From positions 1,426,073 to 1,490,072 of the forward strand of contig NZ_JAROAU010000003.1 in assembly GCF_029433855.1 (NCBI RefSeq): 64,000 nucleotides of DNA. Reading direction: 5' to 3'. Shown here one piece after another: positions 44,753 to 54,762 of the stretch; positions within the stretch are counted from its first letter, which is position 1; the number at the start of each line of letters is the position of its first letter. A program made the translations under genes and the position numbers. The notes beneath the pieces are model-generated. The model did no database searches. It had not been told where the DNA came from and saw nothing but the letters and a program-made list of their open reading frames with translations. The DNA is from Candidatus Kosakonia sp. 282A-S69. Lineage in GTDB: Bacteria; Pseudomonadota; Gammaproteobacteria; Enterobacterales; Enterobacteriaceae.

Positions 44753-45835
44753 ATGAAGCCTTCTATCGTTGCCAAACTGGAAGCCCTGTATGAACGCCAT
44801 GAAGAAGTTCAGGCGCTATTGGGCGACGCGCAAACCATCGCCGATCAGGATCGCTTTCGCGCCCTGTCGCGCGAATATGCGCAGCTGAGCGACGTTTCAC
44901 GCTGTTTTACCGACTGGCGACAGACGCAGGACGATATCGAGACCGCGCAGATGATGCTCGAGGACCCCGAAATGCGCGAAATGGCGCAGGAGGAGTTACG
45001 CGACGCGAAAGAGAAAAGCGAGCAGCTTGAACAGCATTTACAGGTTCTGCTGCTGCCGAAAGATCCCGACGATGAGCGCAACGCGTTTGTCGAAGTCCGC
45101 GCCGGTACCGGCGGGGATGAAGCCGCGCTGTTTGCCGGGGATCTCTTCCGTATGTACAGCCGCTATGCCGAGGCTCGCCGCTGGCGCGTCGAGATCATGA
45201 GCGCCAGCGAAGGCGAGCATGGTGGTTATAAAGAGGTGATTGCCAAAATCAGCGGCGACGGCGTATATGGCCGTCTGAAGTTTGAATCGGGCGGACACCG
45301 CGTGCAGCGCGTGCCGGCCACCGAATCGCAGGGGCGTATTCACACCTCCGCCTGTACCGTTGCGGTAATGCCGGAATTGCCGGAAGCGGAGCTGCCGGAT
45401 ATCAACCCGGCAGATCTGCGTATCGACACCTTCCGCTCCTCCGGCGCGGGCGGCCAGCACGTTAACACCACCGATTCGGCGATCCGTATTACTCACTTGC
45501 CGACCGGGATTGTGGTGGAGTGCCAGGATGAGCGTTCGCAGCATAAAAATAAAGCCAAAGCGCTCTCGGTGCTCGGCGCGCGCATTCGCGCTGCCGAAGT
45601 GGCGAAACGCCAGCAGACGGAGGCCTCCACGCGCCGTAACCTGCTCGGCAGCGGCGATCGCAGCGACCGCAACCGCACCTATAACTTCCCGCAGGGTCGT
45701 GTGACCGATCACCGCATCAACCTGACGCTCTACCGTCTGGATGAGGTGATGGAAGGCAAGCTTGATGCGCTGATCGAACCGATCGTGCAGGAGTACCAGG
45801 CCGACCAGCTGGCGGCACTCTCCGAGCAGGATTGA
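44753..45835 (+). CDS. prfA: Peptide chain release factor RF1
   Basis: The 360-residue protein equals E. coli RF1. The codon-recognition PxT element is in [12 protein letters not shown], and the catalytic GGQ is in [16 protein letters not shown] (Gln about 235). It recognises UAG and UAA. It is preceded by a 43-nt gap after hemA and overlaps prmC by one base (TGATG), whose product methylates its GGQ glutamine. Confidence 0.98.
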   Translation: MKPSIVAKLEALYERHEEVQALLGDAQTIADQDRFRALSREYAQLSDVSRCFTDWRQTQDDIETAQMMLEDPEMREMAQEELRDAKEKSEQLEQHLQVLLLPKDPDDERNAFVEVRAGTGGDEAALFAGDLFRMYSRYAEARRWRVEIMSASEGEHGGYKEVIAKISGDGVYGRLKFESGGHRVQRVPATESQGRIHTSACTVAVMPELPEAELPDINPADLRIDTFRSSGAGGQHVNTTDSAIRITHLPTGIVVECQDERSQHKNKAKALSVLGARIRAAEVAKRQQTEASTRRNLLGSGDRSDRNRTYNFPQGRVTDHRINLTLYRLDEVMEGKLDALIEPIVQEYQADQLAALSEQD

Positions 45836-46665
45836 TGGAGTATCAACAGTGGTTGCGCGAGGCCGTGAGCCAGCTGCAGGCCAGTGAAAGCCCGCGGCGC
45901 GATGCCGAGATTCTGCTCGGCTTTGTCACCGGCAAAGCGCGCACCTTTATTCTCGCCTTCGGTGAAACGCCGCTTACTGATGAGCAGCAAGAGCAGCTTG
46001 CCATGCTGCTGGCCCGACGCGTGCGCGGCGAGCCGGTCGCGCATCTGATTGGCGAGCGCGAATTCTGGTCGCTGCCGCTCTTTGTCTCGCCCGCAACGCT
46101 TATCCCGCGCCCCGATACCGAGTGTCTGGTTGAGCAGGCGCTCGCCCGGCTTCCCGCCGGGCCGTGCCGCATCCTCGATTTGGGTACCGGCACCGGCGCG
46201 ATTGCGCTGGCGCTGGCCAGCGAGCGGCCAGATTGCCAGGTGACGGCAGTCGATCTCATCCCTGACGCGGTCGCGCTGGCGCAGCGTAACGCCGATCATC
46301 TCGGCATCCGTAATATTGAGATTGTGCAGAGCCGCTGGTTTAGCGCCCTTGAGGGGCAGCGCTTTTCGCTTATCGTCAGCAATCCGCCCTATATTGACGC
46401 GCAGGATCCCCATCTGGCGCAGGGCGATGTGCGCTTTGAACCGCTCAGCGCGCTGGTGGCGGCAGATAATGGCCTTGCGGATCTGCATACGCTGATTAAG
46501 GACGCGCCGCGCTACTTACTGCCGCAGGGCTGGCTGCTGCTGGAGCATGGCTGGCAGCAGGGTGGCGCTGTGCGCGAGATTTTTGCCCGCTACGGCTGGC
46601 AGCAGGTGGAAACCTGCCGGGATTATGGTGATAACGAACGGCTGACGCTGGGACGACGGCCGTAA
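45835..46665 (+). CDS. prmC: Release-factor glutamine methyltransferase PrmC
   Basis: The 276-residue SAM-dependent enzyme starts at ATG 45835 (EYQQWLREAVSQLQASESPR), overlapping the prfA stop; the TTG one codon earlier is less likely. An N-terminal helical bundle, the SAM loop ILDLGTGTGAIALALA and the substrate motif SNPPYID (about 182-188) are present. It methylates the GGQ glutamine of RF1 and RF2. The operon order is as in E. coli. Confidence 0.97.
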   Translation: MEYQQWLREAVSQLQASESPRRDAEILLGFVTGKARTFILAFGETPLTDEQQEQLAMLLARRVRGEPVAHLIGEREFWSLPLFVSPATLIPRPDTECLVEQALARLPAGPCRILDLGTGTGAIALALASERPDCQVTAVDLIPDAVALAQRNADHLGIRNIEIVQSRWFSALEGQRFSLIVSNPPYIDAQDPHLAQGDVRFEPLSALVAADNGLADLHTLIKDAPRYLLPQGWLLLEHGWQQGGAVREIFARYGWQQVETCRDYGDNERLTLGRRP

Positions 46666-46680
46666 CGGGAGCAACAGGGC

Positions 46681-47073
46681 GTGTGCCTCTTTAACATCCT
46701 GATTACGTTACATTTGACGTCGGTGGCGCTGACCATTAGCCTGTTCACCCTGCGTTACTGGTGGCGCTGGAGCAACAATCCCCGCTTTCAGGCGCGCTGG
46801 GTGCGGGTGTTACCGCATATTGTCGACAGCGTTTTACTGCTCAGCGGCGTGGGCTTGATAGCCCTGACCGGCTATTTGCCTTTTACTGTTAAAGGCGCAT
46901 GGCTGACGGAAAAGCTGTTTGGCGTTATCATCTATATCGTTTTGGGTTTTATTGCGCTCGGGCGGCATCGTCCGCGCGGCCAGCAGGCAGGTTTTATCGC
47001 CTTTATGCTGGGGCTGGTGGTGCTGTACATCATCATTAAACTCGCCGCCACAAAAGTACCGATACTGGGGTAA
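46681..47073 (+). CDS. sirB2: SirB2 family inner-membrane protein (YchQ)
   Basis: This 130-residue protein has four membrane segments. The conserved RYWWRWSNNP...RWVRVLPHIVDSVLLLSGVG and WLTEKLFGVIIYIVLGFIAL match SirB2/YchQ. A GTG start at 46681 lies 15 nt after prmC, preceded by GGGAGCAACAGG. Its function is unknown; it sits in the hemA-kdsA gene cluster in all enterics. Confidence 0.93.
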   Translation: MCLFNILITLHLTSVALTISLFTLRYWWRWSNNPRFQARWVRVLPHIVDSVLLLSGVGLIALTGYLPFTVKGAWLTEKLFGVIIYIVLGFIALGRHRPRGQQAGFIAFMLGLVVLYIIIKLAATKVPILG

Positions 47074-47076
47074 GAC

Positions 47077-47886
47077 ATGAGGTCGTTAGCTGATTTCGAA
47101 TTTAACAAAGCGCCATTATGCGATGGGATGATCCTTGTTTCCGCGCTGATACGCGATGATTTTCCTTCACAATACGTACAGGACGAACTGGAGCAACTGC
47201 TCGCACTTGCCCGTGAAGAGATCAGTCAGGCAAAGCCTCAGGAGCATCAACTGGAGGAACTCCTTGCGCTGTTTTACGGCGAATGGGGCTTCAAAGATAC
47301 CCGCGGCGTCTACCGTCTGTCCGATGCGCTGTGGCTGGATAAAGTGTTGCAGAACCGTCAGGGCAGCGCGGTGTCGCTGGGGGCGATTCTGCTGTGGGTC
47401 GCCGGGCGGCTCAATATTCCGCTGACCCCGGTCATCTTCCCGACGCAGCTGATTCTGCGCGGCGAATGGCTGGATGGCGAGATGTGGCTGATTAACCCGT
47501 TTAATGGCGACACGCTGGACGAACATACGCTGGAAGTTTGGCTGAAGGGCAATATCAGCCCGGTAGCCGAGCTGTTTAACGAAGACCTTGATGAGGCAGA
47601 CAACGCTGAAGTGATCCGCAAACTGCTGGATACCCTGAAGTCGGCGTTAATGGAAGAGCAGCAGATGGAGCTGGCTCTGCGCGCCAGCGAAGCGTTACTG
47701 CAGTTCAATCCGGAAGATCCGTATGAGATCCGCGATCGCGGGCTGATTTATGCGCAGCTGGATTGCGACCACGTGGCGCTGCATGACTTAAGCTATTTTG
47801 TCGAGCAGTGCCCGGAAGATCCCATCAGCGAAATGATCCGCGCGCAGATCAACACGATTTCCCATAAACAGATTACCCTGCATTAA
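47077..47886 (+). CDS. sirB1: SirB1 family protein (YchA)
   Basis: The 269-residue cytoplasmic protein has a transglutaminase-like N-terminal domain (about 30-180, with FYGEWGFKDTRGVYRLSDAL and RQGSAVSLGAILLWVAGRLN) and C-terminal tetratricopeptide-like helices (MELALRASEALLQFNPEDPY). The length equals E. coli YchA. The gap after sirB2 is 3 nt. The function is not established. Confidence 0.94.
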   Translation: MRSLADFEFNKAPLCDGMILVSALIRDDFPSQYVQDELEQLLALAREEISQAKPQEHQLEELLALFYGEWGFKDTRGVYRLSDALWLDKVLQNRQGSAVSLGAILLWVAGRLNIPLTPVIFPTQLILRGEWLDGEMWLINPFNGDTLDEHTLEVWLKGNISPVAELFNEDLDEADNAEVIRKLLDTLKSALMEEQQMELALRASEALLQFNPEDPYEIRDRGLIYAQLDCDHVALHDLSYFVEQCPEDPISEMIRAQINTISHKQITLH

Positions 47887-47903
47887 GCATTCACACTCGA
47901 TAA

Positions 47904-48767
<864 letters not shown>

Positions 48768-48771
48768 AAAC

Positions 48772-48797
48772 AAAACCCCGCGAAAGCGGGGTTTTTT
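48772..48797 (+). terminator. Intrinsic terminator of kdsA
   Basis: The stem CCCCGC-GAAA-GCGGGG with flanking A-run and T-run can act for both kdsA and convergent chaA. Confidence 0.95.
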
Positions 48798-48810
48798 GTC
48801 TCTGCATCAC

Positions 48811-49905
48811 TCAGGCAAAGATGGTCATCAGGTAGGCGGCAAACAGCGCCAGATGCGCTGCGCCGTTAAGCACATTGGTGCGCCCGGTCGAGAAGGAGAT
48901 CTGGCACAGCATCAGTGATGCCACCATCACAATCATCTCCGGCGCATCGAGGCCGAACACCAGCTTATTGCCGGTGATCCAGGCAATCAGCGTGACCACC
49001 GGTACGGTCAGCGAGATGGTTGCCAGCACCGAACCGAAAAAGAGGTTCATCGCGCGCTGCACCTGATTGTTCAGCACCGCTTTTAATGCGCCCAGTCCTT
49101 CCGGCGAGAGGATCAGCAGCGCGACGAGGAAGCCGGTAAAGGCCACCGGTGCGTTCACCTCCGTCAGCAGCGCTTCCAGCGGCTGCGCGTTCATCTTGGT
49201 CACTGCAATCACCGCAATCAGATGCATAATCAGCCACGCGGTGTGCCACAGGTTGCCGTGCGCCGATGGCTTACCGTGGTGCGGGTCGTCGCCGTCATCC
49301 TCATGCTCATAGACAAACAGGCTCTGATGGGTTTTGGTCTGGATCAGCAGAAACACGCCATACATCGCCGCCGAAATAAGCGCCACCAGCAGCGCCTGGC
49401 CGGTGGTGAAGTTGGCTTCCGGCAGCGCCATCGGGAAGACCAGCACAATAATCGCCAGCGGAAAGAGGGCGATCAGATACTGCTTGATACCGAAGAGATT
49501 GACATACTGCGTGGCGAATTTACGCCCCCCCAACAGCAGCGAGAAACCCACCAGCCCACCGGTCACAATCATGATGATGGAGTAGAGCGTATCGCGCATC
49601 AGCGTCGGCGCGGCATCGCCGGTCGCCATCAGCGCCGAGATGAGGCTCACTTCGAGGATAACAACGGAGAGGCTCAGAATTAACGAGCCGAAGGGTTCGC
49701 CCAGGCGGTGGGCAAGCACATCAGCGTGGCGTACCACGCTAAAGGCGCTGGCTAAAATGCCGACCAGTGCCAGCACATTGATACCGACTATCGCCGGCAG
49801 CGACTGCGAGCTTCCCCAGAAGAGCAGCACGGCCAGCGCCAGCACCGGGAAAATGAGGGTGGTCTCCTTGTGGCGGGTTTTAACCGCCTCGTGGGTTGTT
49901 GTCAT
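48811..49905 (-). CDS. chaA: Ca2+(Na+)/H+ antiporter ChaA
   Basis: The 364-residue protein has about 11 membrane segments and the two CaCA repeats (GEPFGSLILSLSVVILEVSL and ILSPEGLGALKAVLNNQVQR, each with the transport glutamate). A cytoplasmic acidic His-rich loop (YEHEDDGDDPHHGKPSAHG) lies between. It exchanges Na+/K+/Ca2+ for protons at alkaline pH. It is divergent from chaB, as in E. coli. The 274-nt gap is AT-rich and presumably holds both promoters. Confidence 0.96.
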   Translation of the reverse strand: MTTTHEAVKTRHKETTLIFPVLALAVLLFWGSSQSLPAIVGINVLALVGILASAFSVVRHADVLAHRLGEPFGSLILSLSVVILEVSLISALMATGDAAPTLMRDTLYSIIMIVTGGLVGFSLLLGGRKFATQYVNLFGIKQYLIALFPLAIIVLVFPMALPEANFTTGQALLVALISAAMYGVFLLIQTKTHQSLFVYEHEDDGDDPHHGKPSAHGNLWHTAWLIMHLIAVIAVTKMNAQPLEALLTEVNAPVAFTGFLVALLILSPEGLGALKAVLNNQVQRAMNLFFGSVLATISLTVPVVTLIAWITGNKLVFGLDAPEMIVMVASLMLCQISFSTGRTNVLNGAAHLALFAAYLMTIFA

Positions 49906-50179
49906 TATGATTCTCCTCAGAGGGCAGGTGTGTTGAAGTATAGATAAAGAACGAAAGGTTATTAAAATAGCAAAAAAGTGACGTTATCGCGGTTCTTTTT
50001 ACCTATTTTTACGGCAGTGAAAAATTTTTTATTTAAAGGGCGTAAAAATGGCTGTTTCTTGGTAATAGTGCAATATAAACATAAGGATAGTTTATTTAAA
50101 AAGTCATTTATCCTGTATGCCTGGCGCAGAGGCGTGTTGTCAACCAGACTTAACCCTTTAGCCAGAAAAGGAGCAGCAA

Positions 50180-50410
50180 ATGCCATATAAATCGAAATCC
50201 GACCTGCCAGACAGCGTGCAGCACGTTCTTCCGGCCCACGCGCAGGAGATCTATAAAGAGGCGTTTAACAGCGCCTGGGAACAATATAAAGATAAAGATG
50301 ACCGCCGCGGTGATGCCAGCCGCGAAGAGACGGCGCACCGCGTCGCCTGGGCAGCGGTCAAAAATGAGTATGAAAAGGGAGAGGATGAGAAGTGGCATAA
50401 GAAGAAATAG
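50180..50410 (+). CDS. chaB: ChaB family protein
   Basis: The 76-residue protein matches E. coli ChaB: PYKSKSDLPDSVQHVLPAHA, YKEAFNSAWEQYKD, AHRVAWAAVKNEYEKGEDEK. It is a small, charged, cytoplasmic protein suggested to modulate ChaA. AAAAGGAGC precedes ATG. It is divergent from chaA. Confidence 0.95.
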   Translation: MPYKSKSDLPDSVQHVLPAHAQEIYKEAFNSAWEQYKDKDDRRGDASREETAHRVAWAAVKNEYEKGEDEKWHKKK

Positions 50411-50581
50411 CGCGTCGCGGCGCCACCTTCGCCATTTATAGCTTTATTCGATGGATTGATGCTGTTGCATGCGGCGCGTGAATTGCATATCGTCATATGG
50501 CGCTGCGTTGACGCGACGGCGTATGTCGGGAAGGCAGCAGTAAAGCAGTCGCAAGGACGCAGGCAGTGGCGGAGGTAGAAG

Positions 50582-51280
50582 ATGTTAACGCGTGATTTCT
50601 TGCGAACGGCCGATTGCAAAACGGCATTTGGCGACATAGAAGAGTCGTTGTTGTGGTCAGCTGAACAGCGGGCGTCCTCGCTGGCGGCGACGCTGGCCTG
50701 TCGGCCTGATGATGGTCCGGTGTGGATTTTTGGCTACGGTTCGCTGATGTGGAACCCGGCGCTGGAGTTTGATGAATCCTGCCCGGGTACGCTGGCCGGC
50801 TGGCATCGTGCGTTCTGTTTGCGCCTGACCGCCGGACGCGGTACCGCGTGCCAGCCCGGGCGTATGCTTGCACTGAAAGAGGGCGGGCGCACCACCGGCG
50901 TGGCTTACCGACTCTCGCAAGAGACCCTGCACGACGATCTCACGCTGCTGTGGAAGCGGGAGATGATCACCGGTTGCTATCTGCCGAGCTGGTGCAAGCT
51001 CTCGCTTGATGATGGCCGTGTGGTTAATGCGCTGGTGTTTACTATGGATCCGCGCCACCCGCTCTATGAGCCCGATACCCGCGCGCAAACCATCGCTCCG
51101 CTGATCGCTGCCGCCAGCGGCCCGCTTGGCACTAATGCCCAGTACCTCTTCTCGCTTGAACAGGAGCTGATTAAGCTCGGTATGCATGATGACTGCCTGA
51201 ATGAACTGGTGGGAAGAGTGCGTATGCTGCTGGAGGGAGATAAACCAGGCCCGGAAATGGTGCCTGGTTTTGCCTGCTGA
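50582..51280 (+). CDS. chaC: Glutathione-specific gamma-glutamylcyclotransferase ChaC
   Basis: The 232-residue GGCT-fold protein has the substrate loop VWIFGYGSLMWNPALEF (about 42-58), the conserved GWHRAFCLRL and LWKREMITGCYLP with the catalytic Glu (about 123). It releases 5-oxoproline from glutathione. GGAGGTAGAAG lies before ATG. It follows chaB by 171 nt, as in E. coli. Confidence 0.96.
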   Translation: MLTRDFLRTADCKTAFGDIEESLLWSAEQRASSLAATLACRPDDGPVWIFGYGSLMWNPALEFDESCPGTLAGWHRAFCLRLTAGRGTACQPGRMLALKEGGRTTGVAYRLSQETLHDDLTLLWKREMITGCYLPSWCKLSLDDGRVVNALVFTMDPRHPLYEPDTRAQTIAPLIAAASGPLGTNAQYLFSLEQELIKLGMHDDCLNELVGRVRMLLEGDKPGPEMVPGFAC

Positions 51281-51289
51281 GATTATTGT

Positions 51290-51535
51290 TTACGCCGCAA
51301 CGTAGCTGATCGAGTGCTCCAGCGACTGGCTGTGACTGTCGATCAGCACGCTCCAGATGCCGCTATAAGGCACCGAAAGATAGGCACTGGCGCGGTTCTG
51401 CACGCTCAGAATATCCGCCTGCGCATCCGGCCTGCGGCTCTTCTCACACATCAGATGGATATGACAGTTTTCAGAACAGCGAACCACCACCGTATCCCCG
51501 CCAAACAGTTTTAAACTTGCTTTTACTACCGCCAT
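51290..51535 (-). CDS. DUF1883-like small protein
   Basis: This 81-residue protein resembles DUF1883: LKLFGGDTVVVRCSENCHIH then MCEKSRRP and the C-terminal SVPYSGIWSVLIDSHSQSLE followed by HSISY. Small beta-sandwich proteins of this family occur in immunity and TIR contexts but also alone. It is convergent with chaC, with a 9-nt gap. The function is unknown. The ribosome site (GACGGGGT before ATG) is acceptable. Confidence 0.75.
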   Translation of the reverse strand: MAVVKASLKLFGGDTVVVRCSENCHIHLMCEKSRRPDAQADILSVQNRASAYLSVPYSGIWSVLIDSHSQSLEHSISYVAA

Positions 51536-51733
51536 TTTTTAACCCCGTCATTTGAATAACGCCATCCCTGCGTGATGTTGTTCACAAAACACTCCGTGCA
51601 TCACACCAAACGACCGTCGGCCAGATGCTGATTTTGATCAACAAAAGAAGTAAGGATTAAACAAAAATAACAATCTGCGGCGAGGGGGGAGATCCGGCGC
51701 GAGAAACCGTGGTCTTCACGCGCCGGTAAAAGA

Positions 51734-53518
51734 TTAAATGCGGAAATGTTCGGCGGTGTCAGCAAGCTCACCCGCCTGCGCGCGCAGCGCCCCGGCCGCG
51801 GCGGTCGACTCGACGACCAGTTCGGCGTTCTGCTGCACCATACGATCGAGATTAATCACCGCATGATTGATCTCCTGAATCCCTTTCATCTGCTCGCTGG
51901 TGGCGACAGTGATCTCACGCATGATCACCGACACGCTGTCGATGCTGGTGACGATATCAGTCATGCTGTCGCCCGCCAGCCGTACATAGCGCGAGCCGGT
52001 GGCGACGCTGTCGGTGGTGGAGTCAATCAATGTCTTAATCTCCTTCGCCGCCTGCGCGCTGCGGCTGGCGAGATTACGTACTTCACCCGCGACCACCGCA
52101 AAGCCGCGCCCCTGTTCACCGGCGCGCGCCGCTTCCACCGAGGCGTTAAGCGCCAGGATATTGGTCTGAAAGGCGATGGCATCAATGACGCTGGTGATAT
52201 CGCCAATCTTCGCCGAAGCGACTTCTATCGACTGCATGGTGTTGATAGCCTGCGTCACCACCTGGCCGCCGCGCGAAGCGGCTTGCGATGCGACGTGCGC
52301 CTGGCTATTGGCCTGCGCTGCGGCATCGGTCGATTGGGCAACCGATGCGGTGATCTGCTCTACGGCGCTGGCCGTTTCACGCAGGCTGGATGCCGCCTGC
52401 TCGGTGCGCCCGGAGAGATCCTGGTTGCCTGCGGCAATCTCCTGCGCTGCCAGCTGCACCGAGTGGGTGGAGTCGCGCAGTTTCACCATCACCACCGCCA
52501 GCTTGTCGCTGAAGGCGTTAAAGGCATGGGCGATCTGCGCCACTTCATCGTTGCCGCTCTCCGGCAAACGCTGGGAGAGGTCGTTAGTGCCGCTGCTGAT
52601 AGCGTTCATCGCATCACGGATCACCAAAAGACGTTTCAGCAGGGCTGCGACCATCCACTGCATCAATGCCCCGGCAATTATCACTAGCACAATCAGCGAG
52701 ACGGCGGAGGCTTTTAACTGCGCGCGCAGACCGGCGGTGGCGTCATCCCCGTCGAGAGCGACCACCAGCAGCCAGTCGGTTCCTTTCACCCGGCTGGCTA
52801 ACAGCGACTTCTCATCACCGGCATACTCGCCAGAGACGGTTTTTCCGCTATTCAGTTCCGCAAAGGAGACGCCGTGGATGGCGTCAGAGAAGGGTTTCAT
52901 CGTCAGCTTTTCGTCGGCAGCGGCAATGACCGAGCCATCACTGGCAAGCAGCATACCGCTGCTGTGCGGTGTCGGGCTGATGCCGCGCACGTTAGCGACG
53001 ACACTCGCCATCGAGACATCCCCGGCGACCACCCCTTTCAGCGTGCCGTTCTCTTTCACCGGCACGGCGAAGGTCACCACCAGTTGTCCGGTGCTGGCAT
53101 CAACATAGGGAGCGGTAACGACCGGCGCATCGGCTTTCACCGCTTGCTGATACCACGGGCGAATGGTCGGATCGTAATCCGCCGGTACGCCGCCGGGATC
53201 GGAGAATTTGGCGGTTTTGCTGGCGTAGCCAACATAGACGTTGATAAACCCGCCGGCGCGGGCGATTTGCGTAAATACCGGCACCGGATCGTCCGTTAAC
53301 GCTACGCTTTGCAGGGAGGCGATCATCGCGGTTTTGCTGGCGACCCAGTCGGCAATGGCAATGCCGTGGCTGTCGCGGGTGCTGGAGAGAATATCCTGCT
53401 GGGTTTGCTGGTTGTGCTGGCGCGTAACCTGGTAGTTGATGATGGTGTTAAGCAGCAAAGCGACAGTAAGACAACCTGCCGTCGCCGCCATAATCCGGGC
53501 TTTAATCGATGTGAACAT
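51734..53518 (-). CDS. Methyl-accepting chemotaxis protein (dCache_1 sensor)
   Basis: This 594-residue receptor has TM1 (about 8-30), a periplasmic double Cache domain (about 35-270), TM2 (about 272-295), a HAMP domain and a coiled-coil signalling domain with the hairpin DAIAFQTNILALNASVEAAR. The Cache domain carries IRPWYQQAVKADAPVVT, APYVDASTGQLVVTFAVPV and VAGDVSM, the R-W-Y...Y-D...D pattern of amino-acid-binding dCache domains, so an amino-acid ligand is likely. The C-terminus ends TAEHFRI, without the NWETF pentapeptide, so methylation depends on other receptors. It is monocistronic. Confidence 0.93.
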   Translation of the reverse strand: MFTSIKARIMAATAGCLTVALLLNTIINYQVTRQHNQQTQQDILSSTRDSHGIAIADWVASKTAMIASLQSVALTDDPVPVFTQIARAGGFINVYVGYASKTAKFSDPGGVPADYDPTIRPWYQQAVKADAPVVTAPYVDASTGQLVVTFAVPVKENGTLKGVVAGDVSMASVVANVRGISPTPHSSGMLLASDGSVIAAADEKLTMKPFSDAIHGVSFAELNSGKTVSGEYAGDEKSLLASRVKGTDWLLVVALDGDDATAGLRAQLKASAVSLIVLVIIAGALMQWMVAALLKRLLVIRDAMNAISSGTNDLSQRLPESGNDEVAQIAHAFNAFSDKLAVVMVKLRDSTHSVQLAAQEIAAGNQDLSGRTEQAASSLRETASAVEQITASVAQSTDAAAQANSQAHVASQAASRGGQVVTQAINTMQSIEVASAKIGDITSVIDAIAFQTNILALNASVEAARAGEQGRGFAVVAGEVRNLASRSAQAAKEIKTLIDSTTDSVATGSRYVRLAGDSMTDIVTSIDSVSVIMREITVATSEQMKGIQEINHAVINLDRMVQQNAELVVESTAAAGALRAQAGELADTAEHFRI

Positions 53519-53626
53519 TTTTATTGTACCTGCTGTGTTTGTCTTAAGGGGCTATCGGCAACACAGCAGGCAAACTTGATGACACAAAGCGATGCATAAG
53601 AAAATTGTATTAAACCCGGCGTTCCA

Positions 53627-53980
53627 TTAGAAAGTTAATACCTTGTCTGCTGCCAGCGTCCACTGCGCCAGCTCGACAAGGGTACCAATCTCCACCCCCT
53701 CGACCAGCGGAAGGGCGCTGATGCCGCGGCCGTCAGCGCAGGTCTTGCATAATTTAACCGGCACCCCCTGGGCGGTGAGGATCTCCAGCATCTGCTGAAT
53801 GTTGTAGCCCTCGGCAGGTTTCTGGCCGCGCAGCCCGGCGGTTACCGCATCGGACATTAAAAAGAGCTTCAGTTCCACTGGCTCCTCCTGCTCGCGCAGC
53901 GCAATCGCCAGCCGCAGGCTGTTAAACAGCGATTCACTTCCGTACGCCGCCCCATTGGCGATGATCACAACCTTTTGCAT
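53627..53980 (-). CDS. ychN: DsrE/F-like protein YchN
   Basis: The 117-residue protein matches E. coli YchN: MQKVVIIANGAAYGSESLFN, LRGQKPAEGYNIQQMLEILT, VKLCKTCADGRG and the C-terminal LVELAQWTLAADKVLTF. It is a hexameric DsrE-fold protein with a conserved Cys pair, presumed to act in sulfur transfer; the role is undefined. The start is ATG 53980 after AAGGAG rather than the GTG two codons earlier. Confidence 0.95.
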   Translation of the reverse strand: MQKVVIIANGAAYGSESLFNSLRLAIALREQEEPVELKLFLMSDAVTAGLRGQKPAEGYNIQQMLEILTAQGVPVKLCKTCADGRGISALPLVEGVEIGTLVELAQWTLAADKVLTF

Positions 53981-54051
53981 TGTCACTCCTTCGATTAACC
54001 GTAGCGAAAAGGGCTATGCTACTGCGCCGCGCGGGCGGCGCAAAGGTAAAA

Positions 54052-54600
54052 TCACTGCCCGAAGCGGCCAATCAGCCCGGCGGCGGCAAGCGTGTTGCCT
54101 TTGAGCTTGCTGAAGAGTTCTTCGCGGGTCAGCCCCTCTTCCAACGTGGGTGGCAGCGAGGTGGCGATCAGGGTGAAGGTGTAGTGATGCGCGCCGCTGC
54201 CCGGCGGTGGGCAGGGGCCATGCCAGCGGAAATTGCCGGGCGTGTTTTTCCCGCCGGTAAAGCCTTTACCGTCGCGCAGATCGTTTTGCGCAAAGCCAGC
54301 GCTGGAGGGTGCGATGTTATAGGCCACCAGGTGCGTCACGCCCAGCCCGCGCGCCCCCTCCGGATCATGGACGATCAGTGCAAAACTCTGGGTCGTGGGC
54401 GGGGCGTTATTCCACACCAGCGCCGGAGAGAGGTTTTCGCCGGTGCAGTTGGGGTTGTTGCTGGCGTTACCGGCGAATTTTTTCTCCATCATTGCGTTAT
54501 CGGCAAAGGCGGGAGATTGCAGGGCGAAGAGGGGAGTGGCGCTGGCCTGCGCCCCGCAGAGCAGCATCCAGCCGCACAGCAGCGTTATTTTTGTTTTCAT
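54052..54600 (-). CDS. Periplasmic YbhB/YbcL (Raf-kinase-inhibitor/PEBP-like) protein
   Basis: The 182-residue precursor has the signal peptide MKTKITLLCGWMLLCGAQAS (cleavage near ASA-TP). The PEBP fold follows: NCTGENLSPALVWNNAPPTT, SFALIVHDPEGARGLGVTHL, VAYNIAP, RWHGPCPPPGSGAHHYTFTL with the ligand-pocket D-P and H-x-P motifs. Relatives such as YbcL are exported and bind phospho-ligands or affect host signalling in pathogens. The longer frame to 54627 is rejected because it would bury the signal peptide. It lies between ychN and divergent ychO; E. coli K-12 lacks it here. Confidence 0.9.
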   Translation of the reverse strand: MKTKITLLCGWMLLCGAQASATPLFALQSPAFADNAMMEKKFAGNASNNPNCTGENLSPALVWNNAPPTTQSFALIVHDPEGARGLGVTHLVAYNIAPSSAGFAQNDLRDGKGFTGGKNTPGNFRWHGPCPPPGSGAHHYTFTLIATSLPPTLEEGLTREELFSKLKGNTLAAAGLIGRFGQ

Positions 54601-54762
54601 GACGCGTCTCTCGTGACAAGGATGCATTAACTGTAGCCGTAGCGAGGCGTGTCGATTAGGGATTTTCCTGATATATCGCCGGTGGCTGTAATCGTGGGAT
54701 AAAACCGCTAGACTAAGTGACTTACTTCACAAAATCAGCCCAGGAACCCCATTTACGTCGTG

